Under the pieces are notes generated by a model. The model made no database searches, was not told the DNA's origin, and worked only from the letters and a program-made list of their open reading frames with translations. Positions 32,681-41,666 of a stretch of DNA of 64,000 bases are shown here, in pieces (the first letter of the stretch is position 1; each line of letters begins with the position of its first letter). This DNA comes from Alphaproteobacteria bacterium (GTDB lineage Bacteria > Pseudomonadota > Alphaproteobacteria > Bin95): NCBI GenBank assembly GCA_022827685.1, contig JAJEIH010000049.1, forward strand, positions 1 through 64,000, written 5' to 3'. A program made the translations under genes and the position numbers.

Positions 32681-33121
32681 CTACCGCTCCAGGTCCGGCT
32701 CCCTGCCCCCGGCGGCTTCCCTGCCGTCGAAGCGGCCTTCATAGATGGGCCGCGCGCCGGTGGTGGGGCCGGGATATTGCATGAAGACGATGGTGCAGCC
32801 CGTCTCGGTGTGCATCTCGTGTTCGAAATGCGGGTCTTCCATATAGACCATGTCGCCAGCGGTGAGCGTCCGGTCGCCAAAGCGGCATTCGCCCTCCGCC
32901 ACATACCAGAGCTGGGCGAATTCGTGCCTGTGCAGCGGAAAGCCCGCCCCCGGCTCATAGGTGACGAGGCCGGCATTGGGCGTGTTCGGGCGCTCCGGCG
33001 TCGGGTGGAAGACCATCCGCGTCACATTGGCGAACCGGCCCCGGTGCCCCGGATGGTCCGCCGGGCGGCGCACGACGGGGGCGTGGTGGGTTGCGGGGGT
33101 TTCAGTCCCGGACTTGGACAT
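32681..33121 (-). CDS. Single-domain cupin protein
   Basis: The protein has 146 residues. Cupin motif 1 is PLHRHEFAQLWYVAEGECRFGD and motif 2 PHFEHEMHTETGC, with His/Glu ligands for a metal. Such proteins act as dioxygenases, isomerases or sensors of small molecules; nothing in the sequence fixes the substrate. It stands alone on the minus strand, downstream of TRAP operon 2. Confidence 0.8.
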   Translation of the reverse strand: MSKSGTETPATHHAPVVRRPADHPGHRGRFANVTRMVFHPTPERPNTPNAGLVTYEPGAGFPLHRHEFAQLWYVAEGECRFGDRTLTAGDMVYMEDPHFEHEMHTETGCTIVFMQYPGPTTGARPIYEGRFDGREAAGGREPDLER

Positions 33122-33166
33122 TCGGCGGTCCTCCTGCGCAGCCGGACAGGGGGCGATTCGATCCGG

Positions 33167-33370
33167 TTACGTCTTTTGTCCCTGCCGATTCTCGACTCCG
33201 GTCATCCTGTCCTCAAGGCGCCCCATGGCGTCGCGCAAGCCTTCAAAGGCGCCTTCCAGGCGCGCCACGCGCTCCGACAAGCTGCGCACATCCCGGTGCA
33301 GAGACCACAAGAACGCGATGATGCCGACGATGCCAGCCAGCTGGAGAGTATCTGCGTTCAGCCAATCCAT
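33167..33370 (-). CDS. Small protein with one membrane segment and a coiled coil
   Basis: 67 residues from ATG 33370. NADTLQLAGIVGIIAFLWSLH is a single membrane helix, followed by heptad-like SLSERVARLEGAFEGLRDAMGRLEDRM. It resembles small phage or membrane-scaffold proteins (holin-partner style), but no family can be named. A longer open frame upstream exists without support. Confidence 0.55.
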   Translation of the reverse strand: MDWLNADTLQLAGIVGIIAFLWSLHRDVRSLSERVARLEGAFEGLRDAMGRLEDRMTGVENRQGQKT

Positions 33371-33563
33371 GCGGCGATCTTCCCGTTCCCGGATCTTCCA
33401 CGGAGCATGAGGACGATCCACCTTATATGGGGACTCCATTCCATTCAACGGTCGGATTGTACCGGACAACATCCGGCCAGTTCTGCAGGGCAATCGCTCC
33501 CGGGCCTGTCGTGCTGCGGTTCGGGGCGCAGCGCCGTCTTCCCCCGTCGCTCCGGCCAGCGCC

Positions 33564-34847
33564 CTAGTTGAACACCGACTGGACGATGGAGTTGGGCAGC
33601 CAGAGGGCGAGGATGGGGAAGAGCAGCACGAGGACGAGCACGATGCCGTCCGTACACAGGAACGGGATCGCGCCCTTCATCACCCGTGTCACCGGCACCC
33701 CGGTCGTGCCGCTCACAGCGAACAGGTTGAGGCCGACCGGCGGGATCACGCCGCCCATCTCCACCGCCAGCGCGAACAATATGCCGAGATGGATCGGGTC
33801 GATGCCGAGCGTCAGCGAGACGGGATAGATGATCGGCACCGTCAGCGCCAGGATCGCCACGCCCGTCAGGAACATGGACAGGATCAGCAGCACGACCAGC
33901 AGCACGATGAGGAAGCCCATGGCCGAGAGGCCCTGCGCGCCCACCCAGGTGGCGACCTCCTGCGGCCAGCCCTTGTTGGCGAGCAGGAACTGGAAGACGC
34001 CGACGCAGCCGAGCAGGAAGAAGACGATGGCGGTGAGGTTGGCCGCGCGCATGGTGGTCGGCAGCAGCTCGCGCAGGAACGCGCCCCGCCGGGCCGCAAG
34101 GCCGTAGATCAGCGCATAGGCGCAGGACGCCGCGCCCGCCTCCGTCGGCGTGAACACGCCGCCATAGAGGCCACCCAGCACGAAGACCGGCATCAGGATG
34201 GCCGGCAGCGCCTCGACGGTGGAATGCCAGAGATTGCCGAAGCTGAACTCGCCCGCGGGCAGCTTCAGCTTCCAGGCGATGAAGACGATGATGACCGCAT
34301 CCGAGATCGCCAGCATGATGCCGGGCACGAAGCCGGCGAAGAACAGCTTGACGATGGACTCCTCGGTGATGATGCCGAACAGGATGAGGGTGATCGAAGG
34401 CGGGATCAGAATGGCGATGCCGCCGCCGCAGGCGATGACGCCCGCCGCCATCCAGACCGGATAGCCGCGCCGGATCATCTCCGGATAGGCGATGACGCCC
34501 ATCGCCGCCGCCATGGCGGTGCTGGAGCCGGAGATGGCGCCGAACAGCACGGCCGCGATCAGCGTGGCGTAGGCGAAGCCGCCCGGCAGCCAGCCGATGA
34601 TGGCGTCGGCGAATTTGAACAGCTTGGAGATCAGCCCCGTGCGCTCCATGAGGAAGCCCGCATAGATGAAGAACGGGATCGCCATGAGGGTGTATTTGTT
34701 GACGAAGCTGAAGAAGGCGCGAAACGCGGTGTTCGCCGACAGCACCGGGTCGTAGAGGATGAAGGCGACCGCCGCCCCGCCGAGCGCGACGCCGATGGGC
34801 GCGCCGAGGGCGAGCAGCGCGATGAGGCCTGAGCCGAGCCAGCCCAT
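33564..34847 (-). CDS. dctM: TRAP transporter large permease (operon 2)
   Basis: The protein has 427 residues, standard DctM length with about 12 membrane segments. Family parts: NKYTLMAIPFFIYAGFLMERTG, GAISGSSTAMAAAMG, ILIPPSITLILFG, PTEAGAASCAYALIYG, VEMGGVIPPVGLNLFA. It starts one base after the dctQ stop. Substrate unknown. Confidence 0.93.
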   Translation of the reverse strand: MGWLGSGLIALLALGAPIGVALGGAAVAFILYDPVLSANTAFRAFFSFVNKYTLMAIPFFIYAGFLMERTGLISKLFKFADAIIGWLPGGFAYATLIAAVLFGAISGSSTAMAAAMGVIAYPEMIRRGYPVWMAAGVIACGGGIAILIPPSITLILFGIITEESIVKLFFAGFVPGIMLAISDAVIIVFIAWKLKLPAGEFSFGNLWHSTVEALPAILMPVFVLGGLYGGVFTPTEAGAASCAYALIYGLAARRGAFLRELLPTTMRAANLTAIVFFLLGCVGVFQFLLANKGWPQEVATWVGAQGLSAMGFLIVLLVVLLILSMFLTGVAILALTVPIIYPVSLTLGIDPIHLGILFALAVEMGGVIPPVGLNLFAVSGTTGVPVTRVMKGAIPFLCTDGIVLVLVLLFPILALWLPNSIVQSVFN

Positions 34848-34848
34848 G

Positions 34849-35445
34849 TCAGATCTCGATCCCTTCCTCGACCGGGGCCCAGGGGAACACGGTCTTGCCG
34901 CGCAGCGCCTGAATGTCCTGGTAGAGGTGGAAGAGCGTGACGAGCGCCATCAGCCCGAAGCCGATGACGAGGCAGGCCTGGAACGGCCAGATCAGGATCA
35001 CCATGCTCTGCGTGGTGCGCCCGAGCATCTCGGCGCGCTCCACCGCCGGGACGCCCCAGTATGCCAGCGCCGTGAACAGGGTGAGCGAGATGGCGGACAC
35101 GAAGACCCGGATCGCCAGCACGGTGCGGACGTAGCCCCGGCTGCGCAGCAGGTCCAGCAGCGCCAGCACGGCCAGATGCGAGCGCGAGGCCTGTGTGACG
35201 GCGAAATAGATGAAGACCGCCGCGATGGAGACATAGGTGACCGCGTCCTGCCCCCAGTCGAACACCACGCCCAGAATGTAGCGGCGCACGATCTCGATGC
35301 AGGCGAGCAGCGTGCCGCTGAGCAGGATGACGGCGGCGATGCGGGCCACGATCCTGTCGAGCAGGAAATGCAGCCCGCGGTAGGCGCGGTCTATCGCCAG
35401 CTCGACGCCGGCAGGCTCGGTCGTCTCGGGGGAACTCCCGTTCAT
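34849..35445 (-). CDS. dctQ: TRAP transporter small permease (operon 2)
   Basis: The protein has 198 residues with four predicted membrane segments and a conserved IEIVRRYILGVVFDWGQD phrase of the DctQ family. It lies between dctP and dctM; a strong hairpin separates it from dctP (35479-35507). Confidence 0.9.
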   Translation of the reverse strand: MNGSSPETTEPAGVELAIDRAYRGLHFLLDRIVARIAAVILLSGTLLACIEIVRRYILGVVFDWGQDAVTYVSIAAVFIYFAVTQASRSHLAVLALLDLLRSRGYVRTVLAIRVFVSAISLTLFTALAYWGVPAVERAEMLGRTTQSMVILIWPFQACLVIGFGLMALVTLFHLYQDIQALRGKTVFPWAPVEEGIEI

Positions 35446-35478
35446 CCGGGCCGCCTCCAGCTCACGCGGGCAAAGGGA

Positions 35479-35507
35479 CTGCGGGGGGCCCGGACGGCCC
35501 CCCGCAG
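35479..35507 (-). terminator. GC hairpin between dctP and dctQ (operon 2)
   Basis: CTGCGGGGGGCC-CGGAC-GGCCCCCCGCAG, a perfect 12-bp stem with a five-base loop and no U-run, lies between the binding-protein stop and the permease start. It more likely protects or partly terminates the dctP message than ends the operon. Confidence 0.6.
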
Positions 35508-35521
35508 CGACGGTTCAGCCG

Positions 35522-36643
35522 TTACTTCTTCTTGGCGAAGCGCTTGAACCAGGGCTCGATCTCGGCGCAGTCCGTGTCCTCGAGCCAGTGCGAGCCCATC
35601 GGGTTGGCGGCGACCGCGGCCTTCGCCTCCTCGGCGAAGCGGTCCACCCACTCATCGGCGCCGCCCGGCGTGCTCTTCTTGATGTGGTCGGCCGTGCCCG
35701 AGCCCAGCGCGTCGGCCAGCACGCCCGCCTCCTCGGCGGTCATGATGTAGATGCCGGGCTTGGACGGGTCCTCGGTGCCGTATTTGTCGATCATGCGCTT
35801 GTCGTTGCACCAGTTGGCCTTCTTCGCGAACGGCAGCATCTCCTCGACGATCAGCCTCTCGATGATCGCCTGCTGCTCCGAATCGAGCGAGTTCCACCAG
35901 CTCATGCTGGCGCCGATCCAGTAATAGTCGCCGACGATGCCGTTGATGCCGGCGACGGTGAAGAAGGGCGCCTGGTCCTTGACGACGTTGAAGCCGCCGA
36001 GGCTGGTCAGCAGGCCGTCGATGACGCCGGTCTCGAGGGCCGGCGGCACGTCGCCGAAGGCCATCGTGGTCGGGTTCGCGCCCCAGGCGGACAGCGCGGC
36101 GTTCTCGACCGGGCTCATGGAGCGGATCTTGCGCCCGGCGAAGTCTTCCGGCTTGAGCAGGCGGGAGCCCGAGCCCGCGCCCATGTAGAAGCTGAGATGG
36201 GCGGAGCCGAAGATCTTGATGTCGTGCAGCTCCTCGAAGCGCTTCACCAGCATCTTGTAGGTGTCGAAGCCGTCAATGGCGTCGATGGCGCCCGGCGTGG
36301 TCAGCAGCATCGGGCCCACCACCACGGCCATGAAGGGATCGATCTGGGCCGTCTTGCCGAACTGGCCCCAGGTCATCTCCAGATTGCCTTCGGTCATGGC
36401 CTCGACCGCCTCCGGCACCGAATAGAGCGCCTTGGAGGGGAAGAGCAGCACCTCGGAGCCCGGGATTTCCTCGGCCAGGCGTTCCTGGAACAGGATTTCC
36501 GCCAGGGCTGCCGGATGCGGCGGCGGCGTGTGGTCGGATGCGATGCGGATCTTGACGGGATCGGGCGCCGATGAAGCGGGCAGAATCCCCGCCACGGCCA
36601 GCGCCGCCGCGGCAAGGCCGGTGAGTGCGGTGCGGATGAGCAT
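35522..36643 (-). CDS. dctP: TRAP transporter substrate-binding protein (operon 2)
   Basis: The protein has 373 residues. A Sec signal (LIRTALTGLAAAALAVAGILPASSA) precedes a DctP-family domain with FAGRKIRSMSPVENAALSAWGANPTTMAFGDVPPALETGVIDGL, in which the conserved Arg binds a carboxylate. First gene of the minus-strand P-Q-M operon. The ligand is unknown. Confidence 0.9.
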   Translation of the reverse strand: MLIRTALTGLAAAALAVAGILPASSAPDPVKIRIASDHTPPPHPAALAEILFQERLAEEIPGSEVLLFPSKALYSVPEAVEAMTEGNLEMTWGQFGKTAQIDPFMAVVVGPMLLTTPGAIDAIDGFDTYKMLVKRFEELHDIKIFGSAHLSFYMGAGSGSRLLKPEDFAGRKIRSMSPVENAALSAWGANPTTMAFGDVPPALETGVIDGLLTSLGGFNVVKDQAPFFTVAGINGIVGDYYWIGASMSWWNSLDSEQQAIIERLIVEEMLPFAKKANWCNDKRMIDKYGTEDPSKPGIYIMTAEEAGVLADALGSGTADHIKKSTPGGADEWVDRFAEEAKAAVAANPMGSHWLEDTDCAEIEPWFKRFAKKK

Positions 36644-36742
36644 GTAGAGCCTCCCTCGGTTTACAGCAGGGTGACCTTAGAGGCTTTGCGGGGCAGGCGG
36701 AAGTGCCGCCGTCGATGCAGGGGGCGGGGGCAGGCTACCGGG

Positions 36743-37249
36743 TCAATCGGCCTCGGGATAATCGGCCGGGCGCAGCAGCCGGGTGAGCGTGCCCGCGCTG
36801 ACCGCGCCCCAGTCCGCAGCGTCGAATTTCAGCACGGCGAGCCCGGAGGTCGGCATGCCCAGCGCCAGGCGCGAGAGCGAGGCCGGCTCGCCTTCCCGGG
36901 CGAGATGGCGGCCGGCATCGGAGATCGTCGGATTGTGGCCGATCACCAGCACGCGCGAGACGCCGGCGTCTTCGATCCCGCGAACGAGGCCCAGCAATTC
37001 CGGCACGTGGCCGTCATAGAGGTCCGGCGTGAACCGCACCGCCGGGCCGTCCCCGAGCGCGAGGCCGTCCAGCGTCTCGCGCGTGCGGCGCGCGTCCGAG
37101 CAGATGACGAAGTCGGGCAGGAGGCCCTCGGCAGCGAGGTAGCGCCCGGCGGCGGCCGACTGGCGCCGGCCCCTTCCGGTCAGCCCCCGCTCGCGATCCG
37201 GCGCGCCGACGCCCGCCTTGGCGTGGCGGAGCAGCAGCAGCGTCTTCAT
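36743..37249 (-). CDS. SixA-type histidine phosphatase
   Basis: 168 residues from ATG 37249 (GGTGGAG upstream). LLLLRHAKAG carries the RHG-like phospho-acceptor His, VICSDARRTRETL and VLVIGHNPTI the other active-site residues. The small RHAK-type proteins are SixA-like phosphohistidine phosphatases. It is 25 bases downstream of frmA's end on the same strand. Confidence 0.88.
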   Translation of the reverse strand: MKTLLLLRHAKAGVGAPDRERGLTGRGRRQSAAAGRYLAAEGLLPDFVICSDARRTRETLDGLALGDGPAVRFTPDLYDGHVPELLGLVRGIEDAGVSRVLVIGHNPTISDAGRHLAREGEPASLSRLALGMPTSGLAVLKFDAADWGAVSAGTLTRLLRPADYPEAD

Positions 37250-37274
37250 CGCACTCCACCCTCCGCCGGGCGCA

Positions 37275-38384
37275 TCAGAAATGGATGACGCTGCGGATCG
37301 ACTTGCCTTCATGCATGAGGTCGAAGGCCTCGTTGATCGCCTCCAGGCCCATGGTGTGGGTCACCATGTCGTCGATCTCGACCTTGCCGTCCATGTACCA
37401 GTCCACGATCTTCGGCACGTCGCGCCGGCCCTTGAAGCCGCCGAAGGCCGTGCCGCGCCAGACCCGCCCGGTCACCAGCTGGAACGGGCGGGTGGAGATT
37501 TCCTGGCCCGCGCCCGCCACGCCGATGATGATGCTCTCGCCCCAGCCGCGATGGGCGCATTCCAGCGCCTGGCGCATGGTCTCCACAAGGCCGATGCACT
37601 CGAAGGAATAGTCCGCGCCGCCGTCGGTGAGATCGACGAGATAGGGCACCAGGTCGCCCTCGACCTCTTTCGGGTTGACGAAATGGGTCATGCCGAAGCG
37701 CTCGGCGCGCGGGGCCTTGGCGGGGTTGATGTCCACGCCGACGATCTTGTTGGCGCCGGCGAGGCGCGCGCCCTGGATGACGGAAAGCCCGACGCCGCCG
37801 AGGCCGAACACGACGACATTGGCGCCCGGCTCGACCTTCGCCGTGTTCAGCACCGCGCCGAGGCCGGTGGTGACGCCGCAGCCGATGAGGCAGACCTTGT
37901 CGAAGGGCGCGTCCTCGCGGATCTTCGCCGCGGCGATCTCCGGCATGACGGTGTGGTTGGAGAAGGTCGAGGTGCCCATGTAGTGGAACAGCCTGTCGCC
38001 GCCGATTGAGAAGCGGCTGGTGCCGTCCGGCATCAGGCCCTGGCCCTGGGTCTCGCGGATCGCGACGCAGAGATTGGTCTTGCCGGAGAGGCAGAATTTG
38101 CACTGGCGGCATTCCGGCGTGTAGAGCGGGATCACGTGGTCGCCGGGCTTGAGCGAGGTGACGCCGGGCCCGGTATCGACGACCACGCCGGCCCCCTCAT
38201 GGCCGAGAATGGCCGGGAAGAGGCCCTCCGGGTCGGCGCCGGAGAGCGTGTAGGCGTCGGTGTGGCAGACGCCGGTCGCCCTGATCTCCACCAGGATCTC
38301 GCCCTCGCGCGGGCCGTCGAGTTCCACGGTTTCGATGCTGAGCGGCTTGCCGGCTTCCAGGGCTACGGCGGCGCGGGTCTGCAT
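37275..38384 (-). CDS. frmA: S-(hydroxymethyl)glutathione dehydrogenase (class III alcohol dehydrogenase)
   Basis: The protein has 369 residues. It oxidises the adduct of formaldehyde and glutathione to S-formylglutathione. Catalytic zinc: [17 protein letters not shown] and GHEGAGVV; structural zinc: [18 protein letters not shown] site: [15 protein letters not shown]; the class III phrase [16 protein letters not shown]. No frmB esterase or FrmR repressor is adjacent. Start ATG 38384, overlapped by the tail of the upstream membrane-protein gene. Confidence 0.95.
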   Translation of the reverse strand: MQTRAAVALEAGKPLSIETVELDGPREGEILVEIRATGVCHTDAYTLSGADPEGLFPAILGHEGAGVVVDTGPGVTSLKPGDHVIPLYTPECRQCKFCLSGKTNLCVAIRETQGQGLMPDGTSRFSIGGDRLFHYMGTSTFSNHTVMPEIAAAKIREDAPFDKVCLIGCGVTTGLGAVLNTAKVEPGANVVVFGLGGVGLSVIQGARLAGANKIVGVDINPAKAPRAERFGMTHFVNPKEVEGDLVPYLVDLTDGGADYSFECIGLVETMRQALECAHRGWGESIIIGVAGAGQEISTRPFQLVTGRVWRGTAFGGFKGRRDVPKIVDWYMDGKVEIDDMVTHTMGLEAINEAFDLMHEGKSIRSVIHF

Positions 38385-38812
38385 GAGCGGCGTCCTCCCC
38401 TCGATGATCGCAGGCTGGGTTCAGCGTAGCCCGGATTTCCCGCCGATGTCACGGCCTGCGTGGCGTTCAGGCGGCTGAGCGCTCCGTATGCCGACCAGGC
38501 CGGCAGGCTGAGCAGGACCGCGTAGCAGGCCATGCTCCAGGGCCCCGACACGCTGCCGGCGAGCGCGGCCGGGGCCGTGAGCGCGCCGAGCGGCGCCGCG
38601 ACCGCCCACGCCGTCCCCCTCCGCCCGGCGCGGCGGAGCGCGAGCCACGCCCCGGCCAGCGGCAGGCCGCAGGGCATGGCGGCGACCGCCACCCACCATT
38701 GCCCGGCATCGACCGGCAGCGGGAATATCCGCGCCAGCAGCGCCGCCGCAACCCCGGCGGGAAGCCACAGCAGCGCCGCCGGAAGGAAGCAGGCCCAACG
38801 GACGCCGGTCAT
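38363..38812 (-). CDS. Small multi-span membrane protein, unrecognised
   Basis: 149 residues from ATG 38812. Four hydrophobic segments (about 5-28, 36-60, 70-92, 94-112) make it an integral membrane protein; the last 30 residues are basic and Ser/Arg-rich and overlap the frmA start by 22 bases. No family recognised. The long overlap may mean the true end or start differs, or that it couples frmA translation. Confidence 0.5.
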   Translation of the reverse strand: MTGVRWACFLPAALLWLPAGVAAALLARIFPLPVDAGQWWVAVAAMPCGLPLAGAWLALRRAGRRGTAWAVAAPLGALTAPAALAGSVSGPWSMACYAVLLSLPAWSAYGALSRLNATQAVTSAGNPGYAEPSLRSSRGGRRSCRPAPP

Positions 38813-38834
38813 CGCAGGCACGCGCCCGCCCGGC

Positions 38835-39542
38835 CTAGTCGTTGGCGAGCGCCGGGAGGTCGTTGAGGTAGGCGAGCACGGCCTCCAGCGGCTCCACATC
38901 GCCGAACTTGGCGTCGATGTCGAAGAGGTTCCACTCCACCGCGCCCGGCACCCGGTCGCCGACCGCCTCGCGCACCACGATGGGGCGGAAGCCGTCGGCG
39001 ATGGCGTCCTCGACGCTGTGGCGCACGCATCCCGCCATGGTCACGCCGGTGACGATGACGGTGTCCACCCGCTGGGCACGGAGGTAGCCGGCGAGCCAGG
39101 TGCCGTGGAAGGCGCTGGCCCGCTTCTTGAGGATGACCTGCTCGCCGGGCTCGGGCGCCAGGCGGTCGTCTATGGCGGTCGCTTCGGAGCCCTCCGAGAG
39201 GATTTCCGTCGGGATCTTCAGGTGCCAGAGGCCGGTATCCGGGTGGGGCCCCGCGGGGTTGCGGTAGGCGGTGGAAGTGAAGACGACGGGAATGCGTTTC
39301 TCCCGCGCCGCCGCCAGCAGGGCCCGGTTGGCGGGGATGATCTCCTCCATGTTGTCGCAGGTGAAGGGATAGTCCGGCCGGGTCCAGGCATTGGCCATGT
39401 CGATGACCAGTAGCGCGGGCCGGGTGCCGTAGCCGATACGGCGCTGGAAGCCGCGCTCCCGGTAGATTTCCGAATCCCCGGCGAAGATGGTCTCCAGGGC
39501 GGCCTTCACTTCAGGCGTGGTCACGGGCATGGGATACGGCAT
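38835..39542 (-). CDS. Isochorismatase-family cysteine hydrolase (N-carbamoylsarcosine amidase-like)
   Basis: The protein has 235 residues. Catalytic triad readable as Asp in LLVIDMANAW, Lys in LKKRASAFHGT and Cys in VTGVTMAGCVRHS. The family hydrolyses amides such as N-carbamoylsarcosine, nicotinamide or ureidoacrylate. ATG 39542 and 39530 are both possible starts; AAGGA touches the first and is eleven bases from the second. Substrate not assignable. Confidence 0.87.
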   Translation of the reverse strand: MPYPMPVTTPEVKAALETIFAGDSEIYRERGFQRRIGYGTRPALLVIDMANAWTRPDYPFTCDNMEEIIPANRALLAAAREKRIPVVFTSTAYRNPAGPHPDTGLWHLKIPTEILSEGSEATAIDDRLAPEPGEQVILKKRASAFHGTWLAGYLRAQRVDTVIVTGVTMAGCVRHSVEDAIADGFRPIVVREAVGDRVPGAVEWNLFDIDAKFGDVEPLEAVLAYLNDLPALAND

Positions 39543-39744
39543 CCTTCACTTGCGGCATGGCGGGGTCAGTCTACGACACGATAGGCCCCGCCGTCCCGCA
39601 CGGTCAAAGACGAAGAGGGCCGTTATACCAACGGTCTCGATGTGGGAGCCATGGGAAGAATTGGCGCGTCAATATACTTGACAAACCGCAGAATGGTTAT
39701 CCATCCTCTGCCTTCGTGCTGCGATGCAACGGCTAGGAAAGCCT

Positions 39745-40047
39745 ATGAGGCGTATGTTGTTGGCCGCTATGGCGGCATTTTTACTCTGGCCATCAGCTGT
39801 CGTTGCTCAGGATGTCAGGGTTGAAAAGGACGCTCTTTTTGGATCCGAGTTCAAGAAGCTGGAGAATCGTCAGGAAGTCCTCAACGCGTTCGCCACCATG
39901 ATTCGTGCGCACGGTTGGAGGTGCGACTCGATTTCGGTAGCTCGAAAATTCGTATTCTCGCGAGGTTTTACCGTGATCTGCAATAACTATGCCTATGAAT
40001 ATGGGATCGAGGATCGTGGTGGGCGTTGGGTTGTGACCCTAGAATAG
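39745..40047 (+). CDS. Small secreted protein, unrecognised
   Basis: 100 residues from ATG 39745, preceded by AGGAAAG. RRMLLAAMAAFLLWPSAVVAQ is a signal peptide. The mature part has two Cys (in WRCDS and TVICNN) that may form a disulfide and a strand-rich C-terminus (YEYGIEDRGGRWVVTLE) of the kind seen in many small periplasmic proteins. A TTGACA-N15-TATCCA pair lies 40 bases upstream. Confidence 0.55.
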   Translation: MRRMLLAAMAAFLLWPSAVVAQDVRVEKDALFGSEFKKLENRQEVLNAFATMIRAHGWRCDSISVARKFVFSRGFTVICNNYAYEYGIEDRGGRWVVTLE

Positions 40048-40053
40048 CCACAC

Positions 40054-40158
40054 CTACGATGGCTGCGGTGGTTTCTCCTTCACTAGCGGCTTTACAATGC
40101 GCCGCAGCGTCTCGATGAAGCGGTCAGATTGACTCTTCTGCCCGTTTCGCCCAGTCAC
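40054..40158 (-). pseudogene. Possible remnant small gene after the PIN remnant
   Basis: A 34-codon frame from GTG 40158 reads KSQSDRFIETLRRIVKPLVKEKPP. It resembles the small alphaproteobacterial proteins of the form QSDRFIETAREL...FDETLRRIVK, with the middle missing, so it looks internally deleted. It lies downstream of the DUF433/PIN pair. Confidence 0.3.
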
Positions 40159-40235
40159 AAACGGTCCCCTTCATAGTCATATGTCCAGCAGCCTACCGGC
40201 TTTCAGTATTTATGTCGATGAGGTAGACAGACCAA

Positions 40236-40382
40236 TCACTGGTTCCTGCCGACCTCCAACAGCCATTCTTCGTCCGCGGCATCATGCCGGAATAAGTCGG
40301 CATGTCTTCTCACTTCGAGACCGGAAGCCTCTAGGATATCCGGGAAAAGACGGCCCCGGTCCCGGTCGGTAAAGAATATCAC
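40236..40382 (-). pseudogene. Truncated VapC45/DUF5615-type PIN-like toxin
   Basis: Directly after the DUF433 gene (two bases beyond its stop) a GTG opens 48 codons reading IFFTDRDRGRLFPDILEASG and then DAADEEWLLEVGRNQ, the N-terminal part of PIN-like toxins that usually run to about 120-140 residues. TGA at 40236-40238 ends it where GRRGWV is expected, and no continuation is seen in other frames. The catalytic acidic Asp of the start (TDRD) is present but the rest of the nuclease site is lost. Confidence 0.6.
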
Positions 40383-40384
40383 AC

Positions 40385-41056
40385 TTAGGCAGCTCTTTCG
40401 TAAATTGCCGCTTGCCTGATATCCTCCAATGTCAAATTATAATCATTGGCAATTTCTTCTTCCGTTTCATTTGCATCCAGACGGGCTACAATCGCACCGG
40501 TTGAAATTCCGCGGCAAGAAATAACGGGGCGGCCGAACGCTATGTAGGGATCTATTGCAATAATCTGGTTTTCCCCGTCCACGGGATGAAATCTTTTCGG
40601 AAGGTGAAACTCATCGCGATCGATCGATTTCAACAACTCCTTTAGTATCGCTTTCATGGCAAGCTGCCCAGACTTGGTGACATTAGTCAGATCACCGTAT
40701 TTTTCGAGAAAAACTTCTCCGGCATTCGTCAGCAATTGATCACTCAGGAACAGTCTTTCCGTACTACATGCCCTCTTTGCCGCTTCCTTGGCTACAAGCG
40801 CAGATTGTATGGACACTCCATGTTTTGTCCTGAGTGCGCGAAGCGTATGACACTCGACAAGATTGTTGAAGGAAAGGCGCAAGGGGTTTTCGCAAGCGGG
40901 CTCGACCAGCCGGTCCGGGTCGGCGCTTCGCCGCCTGTCGGGGCGGCCGACAACCCGCACCCACGACCGGAGCGTCGGTACAGGCATTTTCAGATAGCCC
41001 GCTGCCTCCGGAACCGTGTAGGCCGGCCTGTCCCTGATATCTTCGGGTTTCGACAT
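40385..41056 (-). CDS. DUF433-family antitoxin with N-terminal HTH
   Basis: 223 residues from ATG 41056. The N-terminus YTVPEAAGYLKMPVPTLRSWV is a MerR/excisionase-like helix-turn-helix. The C-terminal DUF433 domain reads PYIAFGRPVISCRGISTGAIVARL and EEEIANDYNLTLEDI. Such proteins are antitoxins for PIN-like toxins encoded immediately downstream. Here the toxin is broken, so this is an orphan antitoxin. GC is lower than in the neighbours. Confidence 0.82.
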   Translation of the reverse strand: MSKPEDIRDRPAYTVPEAAGYLKMPVPTLRSWVRVVGRPDRRRSADPDRLVEPACENPLRLSFNNLVECHTLRALRTKHGVSIQSALVAKEAAKRACSTERLFLSDQLLTNAGEVFLEKYGDLTNVTKSGQLAMKAILKELLKSIDRDEFHLPKRFHPVDGENQIIAIDPYIAFGRPVISCRGISTGAIVARLDANETEEEIANDYNLTLEDIRQAAIYERAA

Positions 41057-41135
41057 GGTCGTCGCCGCCGCTCCGCACGCCGCTTTCCGGGCCGCCGACA
41101 ACATGAATCGGCGCCGCCCGGAAGGCAAGGGCCGC

Positions 41136-41666
41136 CTACAGGTCCTTGAGCGACTCCCGGTGGACCTGGGCGTTCCGGGCGTAGTGGGCGACCTGGCGGC
41201 GGAAGCCTTGGAGCGCTTCCGGGGCGAGGTCGCGCATCTTCTTGGCGGGCGTGCCGGCCCAGAGTTCGCCGCCCGGAATGCGCTTGCCCGGCGCGAGCAG
41301 GGAGCCGGCTGCGAGCATGGCGTCGCCCTCGACCACACAGCCGTCCAGCACCGTCGCGCTCATGCCGATGAAGGCGCGGTCCTCCAGCCGGCAGCCGTGG
41401 ATCATGCAGCGGTGGCCGACCAGCACCTCGTCGCCGATGACGGTGTCGAAGGCGCCGCCGGTGACATGCACCACGGTGCCGTCCTGGATGTTCGTGCCCG
41501 CGCCGATGCGGATGCGGCCGACATCGCCGCGCACCACGGCGTTGTACCAAACGCTGGCGCCGGCCCCGATCTCCACATCGCCGATCACAACGGCGCCCGG
41601 CGCTATGAAGACGTCCTCCGCGAGCTTCGGCCAGATGCCCCGATAGGGCAGGACCCTGCCCCTCAC
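41136..41666 (-). CDS. Gamma-carbonic anhydrase-family hexapeptide protein
   Basis: The protein has 176 residues of left-handed beta-helix hexapeptide repeats (FIAPGAVVIGDVEIGAGASV and on). Zinc-ligand positions appear in NIQDGTVVHVTGG and GHRCMIHGCRL. The family includes YrdA/PaaY-like proteins; carbonic anhydrase activity is not guaranteed. It overlaps argC by four bases, so both are co-translated. Confidence 0.88.
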   Translation of the reverse strand: MRGRVLPYRGIWPKLAEDVFIAPGAVVIGDVEIGAGASVWYNAVVRGDVGRIRIGAGTNIQDGTVVHVTGGAFDTVIGDEVLVGHRCMIHGCRLEDRAFIGMSATVLDGCVVEGDAMLAAGSLLAPGKRIPGGELWAGTPAKKMRDLAPEALQGFRRQVAHYARNAQVHRESLKDL

